From Sphingomonas caseinilytica (GTDB taxonomy: Bacteria > Pseudomonadota > Alphaproteobacteria > Sphingomonadales > Sphingomonadaceae): DNA of 64,000 bases. Positions 1 to 10,828 of this stretch are shown piece by piece; positions within the stretch are counted from its first letter, which is position 1; each line of letters begins with the position of its first letter. A program made the position numbers and the translations under genes. The notes beneath the pieces were generated by a model, which was not told the DNA's origin, searched no databases, and saw nothing but the letters and a program-made list of their open reading frames with translations. The DNA is taken from assembly GCF_023516455.1 (NCBI RefSeq), contig NZ_JAMGBA010000002.1, positions 768,501 to 832,500 of the forward strand, given 5' to 3'.

Positions 1-1
1 G

Positions 2-229
2 CGCACGATCGTCACCTCGCTGTCGATCATGCTGGCGCTTGCGGTTCTGCTGCTCCTTGGCCCGGACGTGCTGTTTGGCCTGACCCTCGCGATCCTGCTC
101 GGCACCTTCATCGGCACCTATTCGTCGATCTATATTTCGGCGCCGGCGCTGGTCTGGATGGGCCTCAAGAGCGACAGTTTCATTCGCGGCGAGGAAGAGG
201 AAGATCCGACGGTCGCGCCAGCCCGATAA
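2..229 (+). CDS. secF: Protein translocase subunit SecF, C-terminal fragment
   Basis: Only the last 75 codons lie in the window; the reading frame is open to the left edge. The fragment carries two hydrophobic segments, the second rich in small residues (GTFIGTYSSIYISAPAL), which is typical of the end of SecF, the inner-membrane partner of SecD that uses the proton gradient to help proteins through the SecYEG channel. The tail is short and acidic (EEEEDP). bamD follows after about 65 bases on the same strand. The fragment is short, but the GTxxGTYSSI(Y)xSAP signature is distinctive for SecF. Confidence 0.85.
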   Translation, partial: RTIVTSLSIMLALAVLLLLGPDVLFGLTLAILLGTFIGTYSSIYISAPALVWMGLKSDSFIRGEEEEDPTVAPAR

Positions 230-295
230 GGGAAGGCGTTCAGTTTGGTGAAAGCCCGCTTGGCCTTGTGTGCAGCCCGCGCTAGGAAAGTCCCC

Positions 296-1096
296 ATGGT
301 GAACAAGACCCGTATCGCGGCACTGTTGCTGCTGCCCGTAATCATCCTCCCCGTTGCCGCTTGCGCTGGCAACAAGGCGAAGACCGACACGGCTTACGTC
401 GCGCGCGACGTGAACACGCTGTACAGCGAGGCCAAGGAGCGGCTCGACCGCGGTCGCTACGAAGAGGCGGCAATCTTCTTCGACGAGGTGGAACGGCAGC
501 ATCCCTATTCGGTCTGGGCCCGCCGCGCCCAGCTGATGAGCGCTTTCTCCTATTACATGGCGCAGAAATATACGGAATCGATCAGCTCGGCGACGCGCTT
601 CCTCACCATCCATCCCGGCAACAAGGATGCGCCCTACGCCAACTACCTCATCGCGATGAGCTATTATCAGCAGATCGAGGATGTGACCCGCGACCAGAAG
701 ATCACGCAGCAGGCATCGGACTCGTTCAACGAACTGATCCGACGCTACCCGCAAAGCCGCTACGCTTCCGACGCGCGGTTGAAGCTCGATCTCATCAATG
801 ACCATCTCGCCGGCAAGGAGATGGAGGTCGGACGCTTCTATCAGCGGCAGGGCAATTGGCTGGCCGCGTCGACCCGCTTCCGCGAGGTGGTCGACAAATA
901 TCAGACCACGACCCACACGCCCGAAGCACTGGAGCGCCTGGTCGAATCCTACCTGAACCTCGGCCTGCCCGAGGAAGCCCATAAGGCGGCTGCCGTGCTC
1001 GGCGCCAACTATCCGGGCAGCAAATGGTACCACCGCAGCTATGAGCTGATCCAACGGCATGCGCCGTCGGCGGTCGCTGCCCAGCCGACAAGCTAA
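296..1096 (+). CDS. bamD: Outer membrane protein assembly factor BamD
   Basis: A 266-residue lipoprotein that scaffolds the BAM complex, which inserts beta-barrel proteins into the outer membrane. The chosen ATG gives a lipoprotein signal: positive N-terminus, hydrophobic stretch, and a lipobox ending VAAC with the lipidated Cys at residue 23. An in-frame GTG 51 bases upstream would put 17 residues in front of the signal and is less likely. The rest is helical TPR-like sequence (YEEAAIFFDEVERQHP, then repeated Tyr-rich helices such as SYYMAQKY and LIAMSYYQQ), as in BamD/ComL. recN follows after 17 bases, an order common in alphaproteobacteria. Confidence 0.95.
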   Translation: MVNKTRIAALLLLPVIILPVAACAGNKAKTDTAYVARDVNTLYSEAKERLDRGRYEEAAIFFDEVERQHPYSVWARRAQLMSAFSYYMAQKYTESISSATRFLTIHPGNKDAPYANYLIAMSYYQQIEDVTRDQKITQQASDSFNELIRRYPQSRYASDARLKLDLINDHLAGKEMEVGRFYQRQGNWLAASTRFREVVDKYQTTTHTPEALERLVESYLNLGLPEEAHKAAAVLGANYPGSKWYHRSYELIQRHAPSAVAAQPTS

Positions 1097-1113
1097 GCCG
1101 GGGTTTCGGCGGC

Positions 1114-2766
1114 GTGCTGAGGCAGCTGTCGATCCGCGATGTGGTCCTGATCGACCGGCTCGACCTGGAGTTCGAGCCGGGGCTTGGCGTGCTGACCGGC
1201 GAAACCGGAGCCGGCAAATCGATCCTCCTCGATAGCCTGGGCCTTGCGCTCGGCGTTCGTGCCGATACGGGCCTTGTCCGGCAGGGAGAGCAGCAGGCCA
1301 GCGTTGCCGCCGAATTCGACCTTCCTTCCGACCATCCCGCCTTCGCCCTGTTGGCAGAGCAGGGCATCGAAAGCGAAGCAGGCGAGCCTTTGCTGGTTCG
1401 CCGTACCCTCAAGTCCGACGGCGGCAGCCGCGCCTTCGCGGGAGGAGCCGGCGTTTCCGCATCACTGCTTCGCGACATTGCCAACGGCCTGGTGGAAATC
1501 CACGGCCAGCATGACGATCGCGGGTTGCTCAATCCGCGCGGCCATCGGGCCTTGCTCGATGCTTTCGGGCGGATCGATCCGCGCGACGTCGAGACGGCGT
1601 GGAGCGAAGTCGACCGGCTGGAATCCGAACTGGCCGAAGCGCGGGAAGCCGCTGCAGCGGCGGAACGGGATCGTGAATGGCTCGAACATGCCGCCAAGGA
1701 AATCGCAGCTTTGGCGCCCGAGCCTGGCGAAGAGACCATGCTTTCGGAGCAGCGGGCCGCAATGCAGGCGGGGGCACGGGCAGGCGAGACGCTGACCGGG
1801 CTCGACGAACTGCTTGGCGGGTCGGAAGGCGCGCTCACCCTGTTGCGAACCGCTGCGAGGCGGATCGAGCGGGGCGCGGCGGAGCATGAGCTGCTTGCCG
1901 AGGCGCTGGCTAGCCTCGACCGGGCGCTGATCGAGGCGAGCGAGGCGGAGGACCGGATCGCCCGTGCCGCCGAAGCATTGGCGTTCGACCCCGCTCGGCT
2001 GGAAGCGGTTGAAGCCCGTTTGTTCGATATTCGCGGCCTTGCCCGAAAGCATCGCGTCGAGCCCGACGCATTGGCGGCCCTTGGCGAGGAATTGACCGCA
2101 AAGCTTGCACAGATCGAGGCTGGCGGCGAACGGATCGCGGCCCTGGAAACGGAGCTTGCGCAGGCTCGCGACCTTTACGACGAGAAGGCTCGGCAGCTTC
2201 GATTGTCCCGGACCGAAACGGCCGCACAGCTCGATAAGGCAGTGGCCGGCGAACTTCCGCCGCTGAAGCTCGACGCTGCCAATTTCCGGACTTCGCTCAC
2301 TGACGCCGATCCCGGACCCGCCGGAATCGACCGGGTCGAGTTCGAAGTGTCGACCAACCCCGGCGCGCCTTTCGGACCGCTGACCAAGATCGCCAGCGGC
2401 GGCGAATTGTCGCGCTTCATTCTCGCCCTCAAAGTGGCGCTTGCCGAAGCTGGCACGGCCCAGACGATGATTTTTGACGAGATTGATCGCGGAGTCGGCG
2501 GCGCGGTGGCCAGCGCGATCGGCGAGCGGCTTGCCCGCCTCGCCCAGAAATCGCAATTGCTGGTCGTGACCCACAGCCCGCAAGTCGCGGCCCGCGCGGC
2601 ACATCATTACCGCATCGAAAAGGCGCATGTGGAGGGATCGACCCGCACCCATGTGCGTAAATTGACGGCCGAGGAGCGTCGCGAGGAAATTGCGCGCATG
2701 CTATCGGGCGCGGCGATCACGGACGAAGCCCGCGCCCAGGCGGCCCGGCTATTGGAGGCAGCATGA
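1114..2766 (+). CDS. recN: DNA repair ATPase RecN
   Basis: A 550-residue SMC-like ATPase that acts early in recombinational repair of double-strand breaks. The Walker A motif GETGAGKS is at residues 29-36, the ABC signature (ASGGELSRF) near residue 428, and Walker B (MIFDEIDRGVGG) near 455. Between them lies an Ala/Glu/Arg-rich coiled coil, with the QHDDRGLL motif near residue 130 typical of RecN. The start is GTG, just after bamD. Length is normal for the family. No SOS box is visible in the 17-base gap, so expression probably depends on the bamD transcript. The 3' end overlaps the next gene by 4 bases. Confidence 0.95.
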   Translation: MLRQLSIRDVVLIDRLDLEFEPGLGVLTGETGAGKSILLDSLGLALGVRADTGLVRQGEQQASVAAEFDLPSDHPAFALLAEQGIESEAGEPLLVRRTLKSDGGSRAFAGGAGVSASLLRDIANGLVEIHGQHDDRGLLNPRGHRALLDAFGRIDPRDVETAWSEVDRLESELAEAREAAAAAERDREWLEHAAKEIAALAPEPGEETMLSEQRAAMQAGARAGETLTGLDELLGGSEGALTLLRTAARRIERGAAEHELLAEALASLDRALIEASEAEDRIARAAEALAFDPARLEAVEARLFDIRGLARKHRVEPDALAALGEELTAKLAQIEAGGERIAALETELAQARDLYDEKARQLRLSRTETAAQLDKAVAGELPPLKLDAANFRTSLTDADPGPAGIDRVEFEVSTNPGAPFGPLTKIASGGELSRFILALKVALAEAGTAQTMIFDEIDRGVGGAVASAIGERLARLAQKSQLLVVTHSPQVAARAAHHYRIEKAHVEGSTRTHVRKLTAEERREEIARMLSGAAITDEARAQAARLLEAA

Positions 2767-3479
2767 CCGAGCAATTCTCACTCACCCAAGAGTATAACGG
2801 CCAGACCCTCGACCATGTCGTCGTCCATGACGGGACCGGCCGCACTTTGCCGACGGTTATCATCATTCCAACCGTCATGGGCGTGCAGCCGCTGGAGATC
2901 GGCTTTGCCGAGCGTCTTGTGGCCCTTGGCTATCATGCGGTTGTCGTCGACCTGTTCGGCAAAAGGTTCCGCCCGGTGATCGATCGTGGCGAAGCATTCG
3001 CGGCGATGGGCGAATTGCGCGAGGACCGGTTCGCGCTTCGCGAACGCCTGCTGGCCGTGCTTGATGAGGTGCTGAAGCGCGAGCATGTCGACAAGGCGCG
3101 GGTCGCGGTCATCGGCTATTGCTTTGGTGGCCAGTGCGCGCTCGACGTGGCCCGGTCCGGGGCCGATGTAGCCGGCGTCGCCAGTTTCCACGGCCTGTTC
3201 GACCCGCCAGGCCTTCCCGCGCAACCGATCAAGGCCAAGGTTGCGGCCTATCATGGCTGGAACGACCCGATGGTCCCGCCCGAAGCAGTGGTCGCACTGG
3301 GACAGGAGCTGACCGATGGCGGAGCCGACTGGCAGATCCACGCCTATGGCAATGTCGGACATGGCTTCACCAATCCCAAGGCCCATGAAATCGGCGTCGC
3401 CGGCGTCGAATATGACGAGGCGGCGGCGCGCCGCAGCTGGGCCAGCCTAGTCAACTATCTCGGTGAAGTGCTGGCGTGA
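2763..3479 (+). CDS. Dienelactone hydrolase family protein
   Basis: An alpha/beta hydrolase of 238 residues. The nucleophile elbow GYCFGGQ carries Cys near residue 119, the acid is in HGWNDPMV (Asp near 167), and the His is in NVGHGF (near 199). This Cys-Asp-His triad defines the dienelactone hydrolase family, which opens lactone rings in aromatic degradation; many chromosomal members have other or unknown ester/lactone substrates. No other aromatic catabolism gene is nearby, so the substrate cannot be named. It is translationally coupled on both sides: its ATG overlaps recN by 4 bases and its stop overlaps the next GTG. Confidence 0.9.
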   Translation: MTEQFSLTQEYNGQTLDHVVVHDGTGRTLPTVIIIPTVMGVQPLEIGFAERLVALGYHAVVVDLFGKRFRPVIDRGEAFAAMGELREDRFALRERLLAVLDEVLKREHVDKARVAVIGYCFGGQCALDVARSGADVAGVASFHGLFDPPGLPAQPIKAKVAAYHGWNDPMVPPEAVVALGQELTDGGADWQIHAYGNVGHGFTNPKAHEIGVAGVEYDEAAARRSWASLVNYLGEVLA

Positions 3480-4126
3480 GCGAGGAAATAGCCGCTTCCT
3501 ATCGATCGACGGGCTATGCCCATTTGAAGAGTTTTGTGCCGCGCGAAGTGTGCACCATGTTGCTTGCGCGGATGAAGACCGACCTGGCGCGTCAAGGCAT
3601 GCAATTGTCGAGCCTGGAGCAGCAGGGGCCGCTTCTTCGGGCAGGCGCACCGGAACTATATGGCCATCACTATCCGATGTTCGCCAGCTTCCTGTGGGGC
3701 ATGACTCCGGCGGTGGAGCGGCTAACCGGTGAGGCACTTCTTCCGACCTACGCCTACTTCCGCCTTTATCGGGAGGGCGACATTTGCCGAGTCCATGGCG
3801 ACCGGCCGGCTTGCGAGCACAGCCTGTCATTGACCTTGGCGTACAGCGACGAGATGGCTTGGCCGCTCGAGGTCTCCCCGAGACGAATCGAACAGCCATT
3901 TGCGCGCGCCGATGAGCAGTTTGCGGTAGAAGAGAAGGCCGGATCGGTCGCAATGCAGGCCGGAGACGCGGTGCTGTACCAGGGCGTCCACCATCATCAT
4001 GGGCGAACGACGCCCAACCCCAATCGCTGGTCGGCCCATCTCTTCCTTCATTGGGTGGGTCGGGATGGCCCATATGCGGACCAGGCCTTCGACGGGCAGC
4101 TGCCGCCGGCCCAAGTCAGCTTCTGA
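3476..4126 (+). CDS. 2OG-Fe(II) oxygenase-like protein
   Basis: A 216-residue protein that looks like a non-haem Fe(II)/2-oxoglutarate dioxygenase. A HxD-type pair (H107-G-D109) is followed about 65 residues later by a His cluster (VHHHHGR, 172-177) and a downstream RWSAHLFLHW strand, matching the metal triad plus the basic residue that binds 2-oxoglutarate. The closest general resemblance is to phytanoyl-CoA/prolyl-hydroxylase-like enzymes, but no substrate is evident. The GTG start overlaps the upstream hydrolase by 4 bases, so the two are probably made together. The fold is inferred from motif spacing only. Confidence 0.65.
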   Translation: MSEEIAASYRSTGYAHLKSFVPREVCTMLLARMKTDLARQGMQLSSLEQQGPLLRAGAPELYGHHYPMFASFLWGMTPAVERLTGEALLPTYAYFRLYREGDICRVHGDRPACEHSLSLTLAYSDEMAWPLEVSPRRIEQPFARADEQFAVEEKAGSVAMQAGDAVLYQGVHHHHGRTTPNPNRWSAHLFLHWVGRDGPYADQAFDGQLPPAQVSF

Positions 4127-4135
4127 GGCGCGGGA

Positions 4136-6672
<2,537 letters not shown>

Positions 6673-6702
6673 AACTTCTCGCGGCGCCTTTACTCCAAAG
6701 CC

Positions 6703-7176
6703 ATGAACGACATTCTCCCGGTCATCGAAACGCTTGAAAACCGCTGGATGCGGGCATGGGCCGGCGGCGACGCGCGGACTTTGAAGGCGCTGACGTCGCG
6801 AAAATTCCGGATGGTCATCGGCACCAAGCCTTGTGCCATCCTGGACACGAAGAGCTGGCTGGAGGCCGCCAACACCAGCTTCGTCTGCAACGGCTATCGC
6901 TTCGGCGATCTCTACGCGCGCAACCTGGGAGGCGTCGCCGTCTTCGCGACGCAGCTCGACCTTCAGGCAAGCATTGACGGTCATGACTGGTCCGGCCGCA
7001 TGTGGCTGACCGACATCTGGAAGAAGTCCGGCGTTCGCCGCAATTGGCGGATGGTCGAGCGCGTACTTTCACGGCTCGACGAAGATCCGAAGTTGCACAA
7101 GGCGATCCACTCGCTGCAGGCATGGCGGAGGCCGGCGCAGCGCCAGGCGCTCGCAGCGGCCCTTGGCGAGCAGTGA
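6703..7176 (+). CDS. NTF2-like (DUF4440-type) protein
   Basis: A 157-residue protein with an NTF2/SnoaL-like cone fold in its first 120 residues: an N-terminal helix (ETLENRWMRAWAGGDARTLKALTS) followed by alternating strands including WSGRMWLTDIWKK and WRMVERVLSR. Members range from enzymes to binding domains, and no catalytic residues can be assigned. Its stop codon overlaps the GTG of the following membrane regulator by 4 bases. The coupling suggests it may modulate, or be sensed by, that regulator; this is inference from context. Confidence 0.75.
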   Translation: MNDILPVIETLENRWMRAWAGGDARTLKALTSRKFRMVIGTKPCAILDTKSWLEAANTSFVCNGYRFGDLYARNLGGVAVFATQLDLQASIDGHDWSGRMWLTDIWKKSGVRRNWRMVERVLSRLDEDPKLHKAIHSLQAWRRPAQRQALAAALGEQ

Positions 7177-8216
7177 CGTCGGAAAGCCTTCGCTTCGGTT
7201 CATTCCAGCTCGATCCCGGCGAGCGCCAGCTTCGGCAGGACGGCAAGCCGGTGGAGATCAACGGCCGCTATCTCGACGCTCTGACGCTGATGGTCCGCGA
7301 GCCTGGCAAGCTGATATCGAAGGACCGTTTCCTCGATGAAGTCTGGCGCGGCGTTCCGGTCACCGACGAAGCGCTGACCCAGTGCATCAAGACGCTTCGA
7401 AAGCAGCTCGGCGACGATGCAGCGCAGCCCCGCTTCATCGAGACCATTCCAAAGCATGGCTACCGCTTCATTGCCGCGGTGGACGGCGGCACGGCAACGC
7501 CGTCGCAGGAACAGGCCAATGAACGCTCGCAAGAAGTTGCGATCCTGGGTGCGGGCGGGACGATCGGCGGCGGGTTGGCCGGTCTCATCGGCGGCCTCGT
7601 CTATGGCTTCGCCGGTGCGTCCCAGCCGCTCCAGCCCGGCGTGGGCGCCGTGTCCGTGCTGCTCGTGCTCGTTTGCGTGACGGTGTTGATGGCCTTGCTC
7701 GGCGGGGCCGGTGTCGGCTTCGGTATCGCTATCGCCGGAAAAGGGCGTGCCGGCTATTGGCAGGTCATCGGCGGCGCGCTTGGCGGTCTTGCCATCGGCG
7801 CTGTCACCAAGTTGCTGGGCCTCGACGCGTTCAACCTGCTGCTCGGCCGTTCGCCGGGGGACATTACCGGTGCCGCCGAGGGGTTGTTGCTCGGCGCTGC
7901 CGTTGGAGTCGGCGCTTGGCTGGCCGGACCGGCGACCGGTCTCAGGCGTTCGGCCGCCATTGCCGGTGCAATCGGCGGCGCGGCGGGCGTGTCGATCGTC
8001 CTGCTCGGCGGGCGATTGATGGGCGGAAGCCTTCAGCTGCTCTCGGAGCAATTTCCCAATTCCCGCCTGAGGCTCGATCAGCTGGGCGCATTGTTCGGCG
8101 AAGATGGGTTCGGGCAGATCAGCCAGGTCGTCACCGGCGGATTGGAGGGCGCGCTGTTTGCCGCCTGCGTCGTCGGCGCGATGAAACTGGCGCGTAGAGT
8201 ACTCGACCGAAGCTAG
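7173..8216 (+). CDS. Winged-helix regulator with a multi-span membrane domain
   Basis: A 347-residue protein. Residues 1-105 form an OmpR/ToxR/CadC-type winged helix (LRFGSFQLDPGERQL, then ALTQCIKTLRKQLGDD, then FIETIPKHGYRF), which binds DNA. No receiver domain is present. Residues from about 125 to the end are Gly/Ala-rich hydrophobic segments, roughly six, ending with a Lys/Arg-rich cytoplasmic tail. Most CadC/ToxR-like proteins have a single span and a periplasmic sensor; this one has a compact membrane domain instead. GTG 7173 is chosen because an in-frame upstream ATG would overlap the preceding gene by about 170 bases and precede the conserved start. The 3' end overlaps prmA tail-to-tail by 4 bases. 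Confidence 0.85.
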   Translation: MTSESLRFGSFQLDPGERQLRQDGKPVEINGRYLDALTLMVREPGKLISKDRFLDEVWRGVPVTDEALTQCIKTLRKQLGDDAAQPRFIETIPKHGYRFIAAVDGGTATPSQEQANERSQEVAILGAGGTIGGGLAGLIGGLVYGFAGASQPLQPGVGAVSVLLVLVCVTVLMALLGGAGVGFGIAIAGKGRAGYWQVIGGALGGLAIGAVTKLLGLDAFNLLLGRSPGDITGAAEGLLLGAAVGVGAWLAGPATGLRRSAAIAGAIGGAAGVSIVLLGGRLMGGSLQLLSEQFPNSRLRLDQLGALFGEDGFGQISQVVTGGLEGALFAACVVGAMKLARRVLDRS

Positions 8217-9106
8217 GAAGCCGCTTCCAGCACCAGGACGCACCATTCGCCCGACCCGCGCTCGACCAGCGTCATGCCCTCAGCCACGTAGGATTTGATG
8301 ACCGCATCTGCCTGCGTATCGAGCAGTCCGGCCAGGACCAGCATCGCACCAGGCGTGACGCTCCTCGCAAAGTCCGGCGCAAGCTCGATCAACGGCCCGG
8401 CGAGGATGTTGGCGATCAGCAGGTCATATGGTGCTCGCGCTGCAATCAGCGGGTGATCCATGCCGTCGGCGACGGCCAGCAAAAGCTCGCCCGGTCCGTG
8501 GCCGAGCTTCACGCCGTTGATTGCCGCATTCTCCTCGGTGACCTTTACCGCGATGTCGTCGATGTCGGTCGCGATCGACTTGGCCCGTGGCCAAAGCGCC
8601 ATCGCCGCGAAGGCAAGCAATCCGGTGCCGGTGCCGATGTCGGCGACGTTGTGGAACAGCTTGCCCGCGACCTGCAGCCGATCGAGCGCCGCGAGGCAGC
8701 CGGCTGTCGTGTCATGCTGGCCGGTCCCAAAGGCGAGGCCGGCGTCGATTTCGAAATTGACGGTGTCTGCCGGCCGGTCGGCATAATGCATGGGCGTATG
8801 GACGAAGAAGCGGCCGGCGCGGATCGGTCCGAGGCCCTGCTGGCTCATCGTCACCCAATCGGTCGTGTCCTCAAGATGTTCGACCTCGGGCTCGCCATTC
8901 GCGGCGAGGCGACGGAGCAGCACCAGCTCCTGGGTCGTCGGCTGCTCGGCGAAATAGGCATGGATCCGCCAGTCGTCCGGCTCATGTGGGTCCGGCTCGT
9001 CGGCGACGATGACTGGCGGTTCCTCGGCATGCACGAACAGGTCGGCGGATTCGGGCAGCGCCTCGGCTTCGGCGCGGGTGCAGCGAAGCGTTACGCGCCA
9101 GCTCAT
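8213..9106 (-). CDS. prmA: Ribosomal protein L11 methyltransferase PrmA
   Basis: A SAM-dependent enzyme (297 residues) that trimethylates ribosomal protein L11. The N-terminal recognition domain is followed by the FGTGQHDTT loop typical of PrmA and the SAM-binding DIGTGTGLLAFAA motif, then ATDIDDIAV and LIANILAGPL, which corresponds to the conserved NILA catalytic loop. The start overlaps the stop of the metallo-beta-lactamase-like gene by 4 bases, making it the third gene of an SDR-MBL-prmA unit. Confidence 0.95.
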   Translation of the reverse strand: MSWRVTLRCTRAEAEALPESADLFVHAEEPPVIVADEPDPHEPDDWRIHAYFAEQPTTQELVLLRRLAANGEPEVEHLEDTTDWVTMSQQGLGPIRAGRFFVHTPMHYADRPADTVNFEIDAGLAFGTGQHDTTAGCLAALDRLQVAGKLFHNVADIGTGTGLLAFAAMALWPRAKSIATDIDDIAVKVTEENAAINGVKLGHGPGELLLAVADGMDHPLIAARAPYDLLIANILAGPLIELAPDFARSVTPGAMLVLAGLLDTQADAVIKSYVAEGMTLVERGSGEWCVLVLEAAS

Positions 9107-10029
9107 CTAGCTGTTTCCTTGGCCAGTCGTGCGTCGAGGTTGGCCGTCAGCTTCGCGGCATAGTTTCGGCAACCCTCCGGATCGAACAGAGGCTGCTCGC
9201 CGGTCATCCGTTCCTTCATCGCGCTGGCCGACGGGTGGGGAGTCAGCAATATCTCGCACGGACTTTCGGCGATCTTGGCGATCGAAGCGCGGTACGCCGC
9301 GAGATAGTCCGGATGCTCTGAAAATTTATAATCGTCGCGGCTGATCGGTGACAGGCTGTCGGCATAGACCATCGTCCGGCAGACGGCGCCTTCGCAACTC
9401 TCCCAGCGCCAGCTCAAGGCGCCGGGCGTGTGCCCCGGCGTGGTCATTGCAAAGACACGGATGTTGCCGATCAGCACGTCCCCGCCGTCTCCGATCACCC
9501 GGCCGACCTGTGCGGCGGGAAACGGCTTGTGCATTTCGGACTGCGGATCGTCCGCGCTCGGCAAGCCGGTGTTGAGGACTTTTTCCGCCCCCGCGGATGT
9601 CACCAGGGTCGCGCCGGTCATCTGCTGAAGCCGGGCAATCCCGCCGACATGGTCGAGATGCTCATGGCTGGTAAGCAGATATTTGATGTCCCCCATTCGG
9701 AAGCCCAGCCGGCCGATATTCTCGGCGATTACTTCGGCGCCTGCCTCGGTGCCTCCATCGATCAGCACATGTCCGTCTTCGCCCGCGATCAGGATCGCGG
9801 AAATGCCGCAGGTGCCGACGAGGTAGGTGTTGGCATGGATGCGGACAGGGGGTGCGGGCTGGTCCCAGTCGGTCGAATCCCCGCAGACCTTGGCCCATAA
9901 CGGTCCGGATTCCTCGATCGGCGCTCTCGGTCGCTCGATTTGGCGCGGCGCCTTGCCGAGCGGGATCGACAGTTGCGCTGCGCCGGCTCCCGACATCAGG
10001 ATCGCCGCGAAGGCCAGTCTAGCGAACAT
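9103..10029 (-). CDS. Subclass B3 metallo-beta-lactamase family protein
   Basis: A 308-residue secreted MBL-fold hydrolase. The chosen ATG gives a signal peptide (MFARLAFAAILMSGAGA); a longer in-frame start would hide it. The zinc ligands match subclass B3 in order and spacing: H122-E-H124-L-D126-H127, H200 in TTPGHTPGALSW, and H265 in LLTPHPS. The YADSLSPIS segment is also typical of B3 enzymes such as L1. Sphingomonads often carry chromosomal B3 enzymes with variable beta-lactamase activity, so resistance is possible but not shown. The start overlaps the SDR gene by 11 bases and the stop overlaps prmA by 4. Confidence 0.88.
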   Translation of the reverse strand: MFARLAFAAILMSGAGAAQLSIPLGKAPRQIERPRAPIEESGPLWAKVCGDSTDWDQPAPPVRIHANTYLVGTCGISAILIAGEDGHVLIDGGTEAGAEVIAENIGRLGFRMGDIKYLLTSHEHLDHVGGIARLQQMTGATLVTSAGAEKVLNTGLPSADDPQSEMHKPFPAAQVGRVIGDGGDVLIGNIRVFAMTTPGHTPGALSWRWESCEGAVCRTMVYADSLSPISRDDYKFSEHPDYLAAYRASIAKIAESPCEILLTPHPSASAMKERMTGEQPLFDPEGCRNYAAKLTANLDARLAKETAR

Positions 10030-10723
10030 AGCTGGCTCCGTTGAGGTCGATGACAGAGCCCGTCGATGCGGCGGGTGCCTGGGTCGCCAACCAGCGAATC
10101 GCCTCGGCAACCTCAGTCGTGCTGGTTACCCGGCCAAGCGGTATGTCCGCGAGGATCTGCGCGCCGCCGCGGCCGGTCAGATATTCTTCGGTCATTTCCG
10201 ATACGGTGAATCCCGGTGCAACGGCGAATACGAGAATATTCTCACCAGCGTAGGCGCGGGCGATGGTCTTGGTCATTCCGATCATGCCTGCCTTGGACGC
10301 AGCATAATGCCAGTGATTGGGGCTGTCGCCACGGTAAGCCGCCCGGCTTGCCACGTTAACGATCCGGCCGCCCGCGCTTGCTTCACGAAAGTGATTGATC
10401 GCCAGCCGGCAGAGAGACGCCGTGGCCTGCAGGTTCACCTGCAGGGTTCGCCCCCAGGCAGCGTCCCACTCCTCGTCGCTCGCATCGACGGCGACGCCTT
10501 CGAAGATGCCCGCATTGTTGACCAATGCGTCGATCCTGCCGTCGAGTTGATCCAGCGCCTTTTCCCAGATCCGGCGTGGCACTGCAGGATCGGCAAGGTC
10601 GCCGGCGATTAAGCCATCTCCACCACGGGTCGAATGGCCTGCAATATTATGGCCGGATGCGTTGAGCAGCTCGAGGGTGGCGGCACCGATGCCGCGGCTG
10701 GCGCCGGTCAGGAGGATGTTCAT
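10019..10723 (-). CDS. Short-chain dehydrogenase/reductase
   Basis: A classical SDR of 234 residues. The cofactor motif TGASRGIG is at residues 6-13, NNAG near residue 69, and the catalytic Ser...YxxxK is formed by NVASR and YAASK. The C-terminus ends in the usual GSVIDLNGA strand. A 3-oxoacyl-ACP reductase-like oxidoreductase is the nearest description; the substrate cannot be told from sequence. It is the first gene of the SDR-MBL-prmA unit. Confidence 0.88.
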   Translation of the reverse strand: MNILLTGASRGIGAATLELLNASGHNIAGHSTRGGDGLIAGDLADPAVPRRIWEKALDQLDGRIDALVNNAGIFEGVAVDASDEEWDAAWGRTLQVNLQATASLCRLAINHFREASAGGRIVNVASRAAYRGDSPNHWHYAASKAGMIGMTKTIARAYAGENILVFAVAPGFTVSEMTEEYLTGRGGAQILADIPLGRVTSTTEVAEAIRWLATQAPAASTGSVIDLNGASYVR

Positions 10724-10759
10724 GGAGTGGCGTTAGCGAAACGCCGGACCAACGTCATC

Positions 10760-10827
10760 CGTCATTGCGAGCGAAGCGAAGCAATCCAGGTTGGATTGCC
10801 GCGTCGCTACCGCTCCTCGCAATGACG
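10760..10827. repeat. Intergenic palindromic repeat, family A copy 1
   Basis: Outer arms cgtcattgcgag and ctcgcaatgacg are perfect reverse complements, and inner arms (gcaatcca / tggattgc) extend the hairpin. It ends one base from the stop of the minus-strand chemoreceptor gene and lies between two co-directional genes, so it may act as a terminator or RNA-stabilising hairpin. Two related copies lie at 31744-31818 and 60294-60367. Confidence 0.85.
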
Positions 10828-10828
10828 A

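Noticed and set aside
1097-1113. SOS box in front of recN
   Set aside because: The gap is 17 bases with no palindromic LexA-like motif; recN appears to be read from the bamD transcript.
3476-4126. Named assignment of the oxygenase-like protein (for example prolyl hydroxylase)
   Set aside because: Only the HxD...H spacing and the final strand can be seen; the substrate class cannot be decided.
10760-10827. CRISPR-like repeat
   Set aside because: Copies are tens of kilobases apart, single, palindromic and lie between genes; no spacer array exists.
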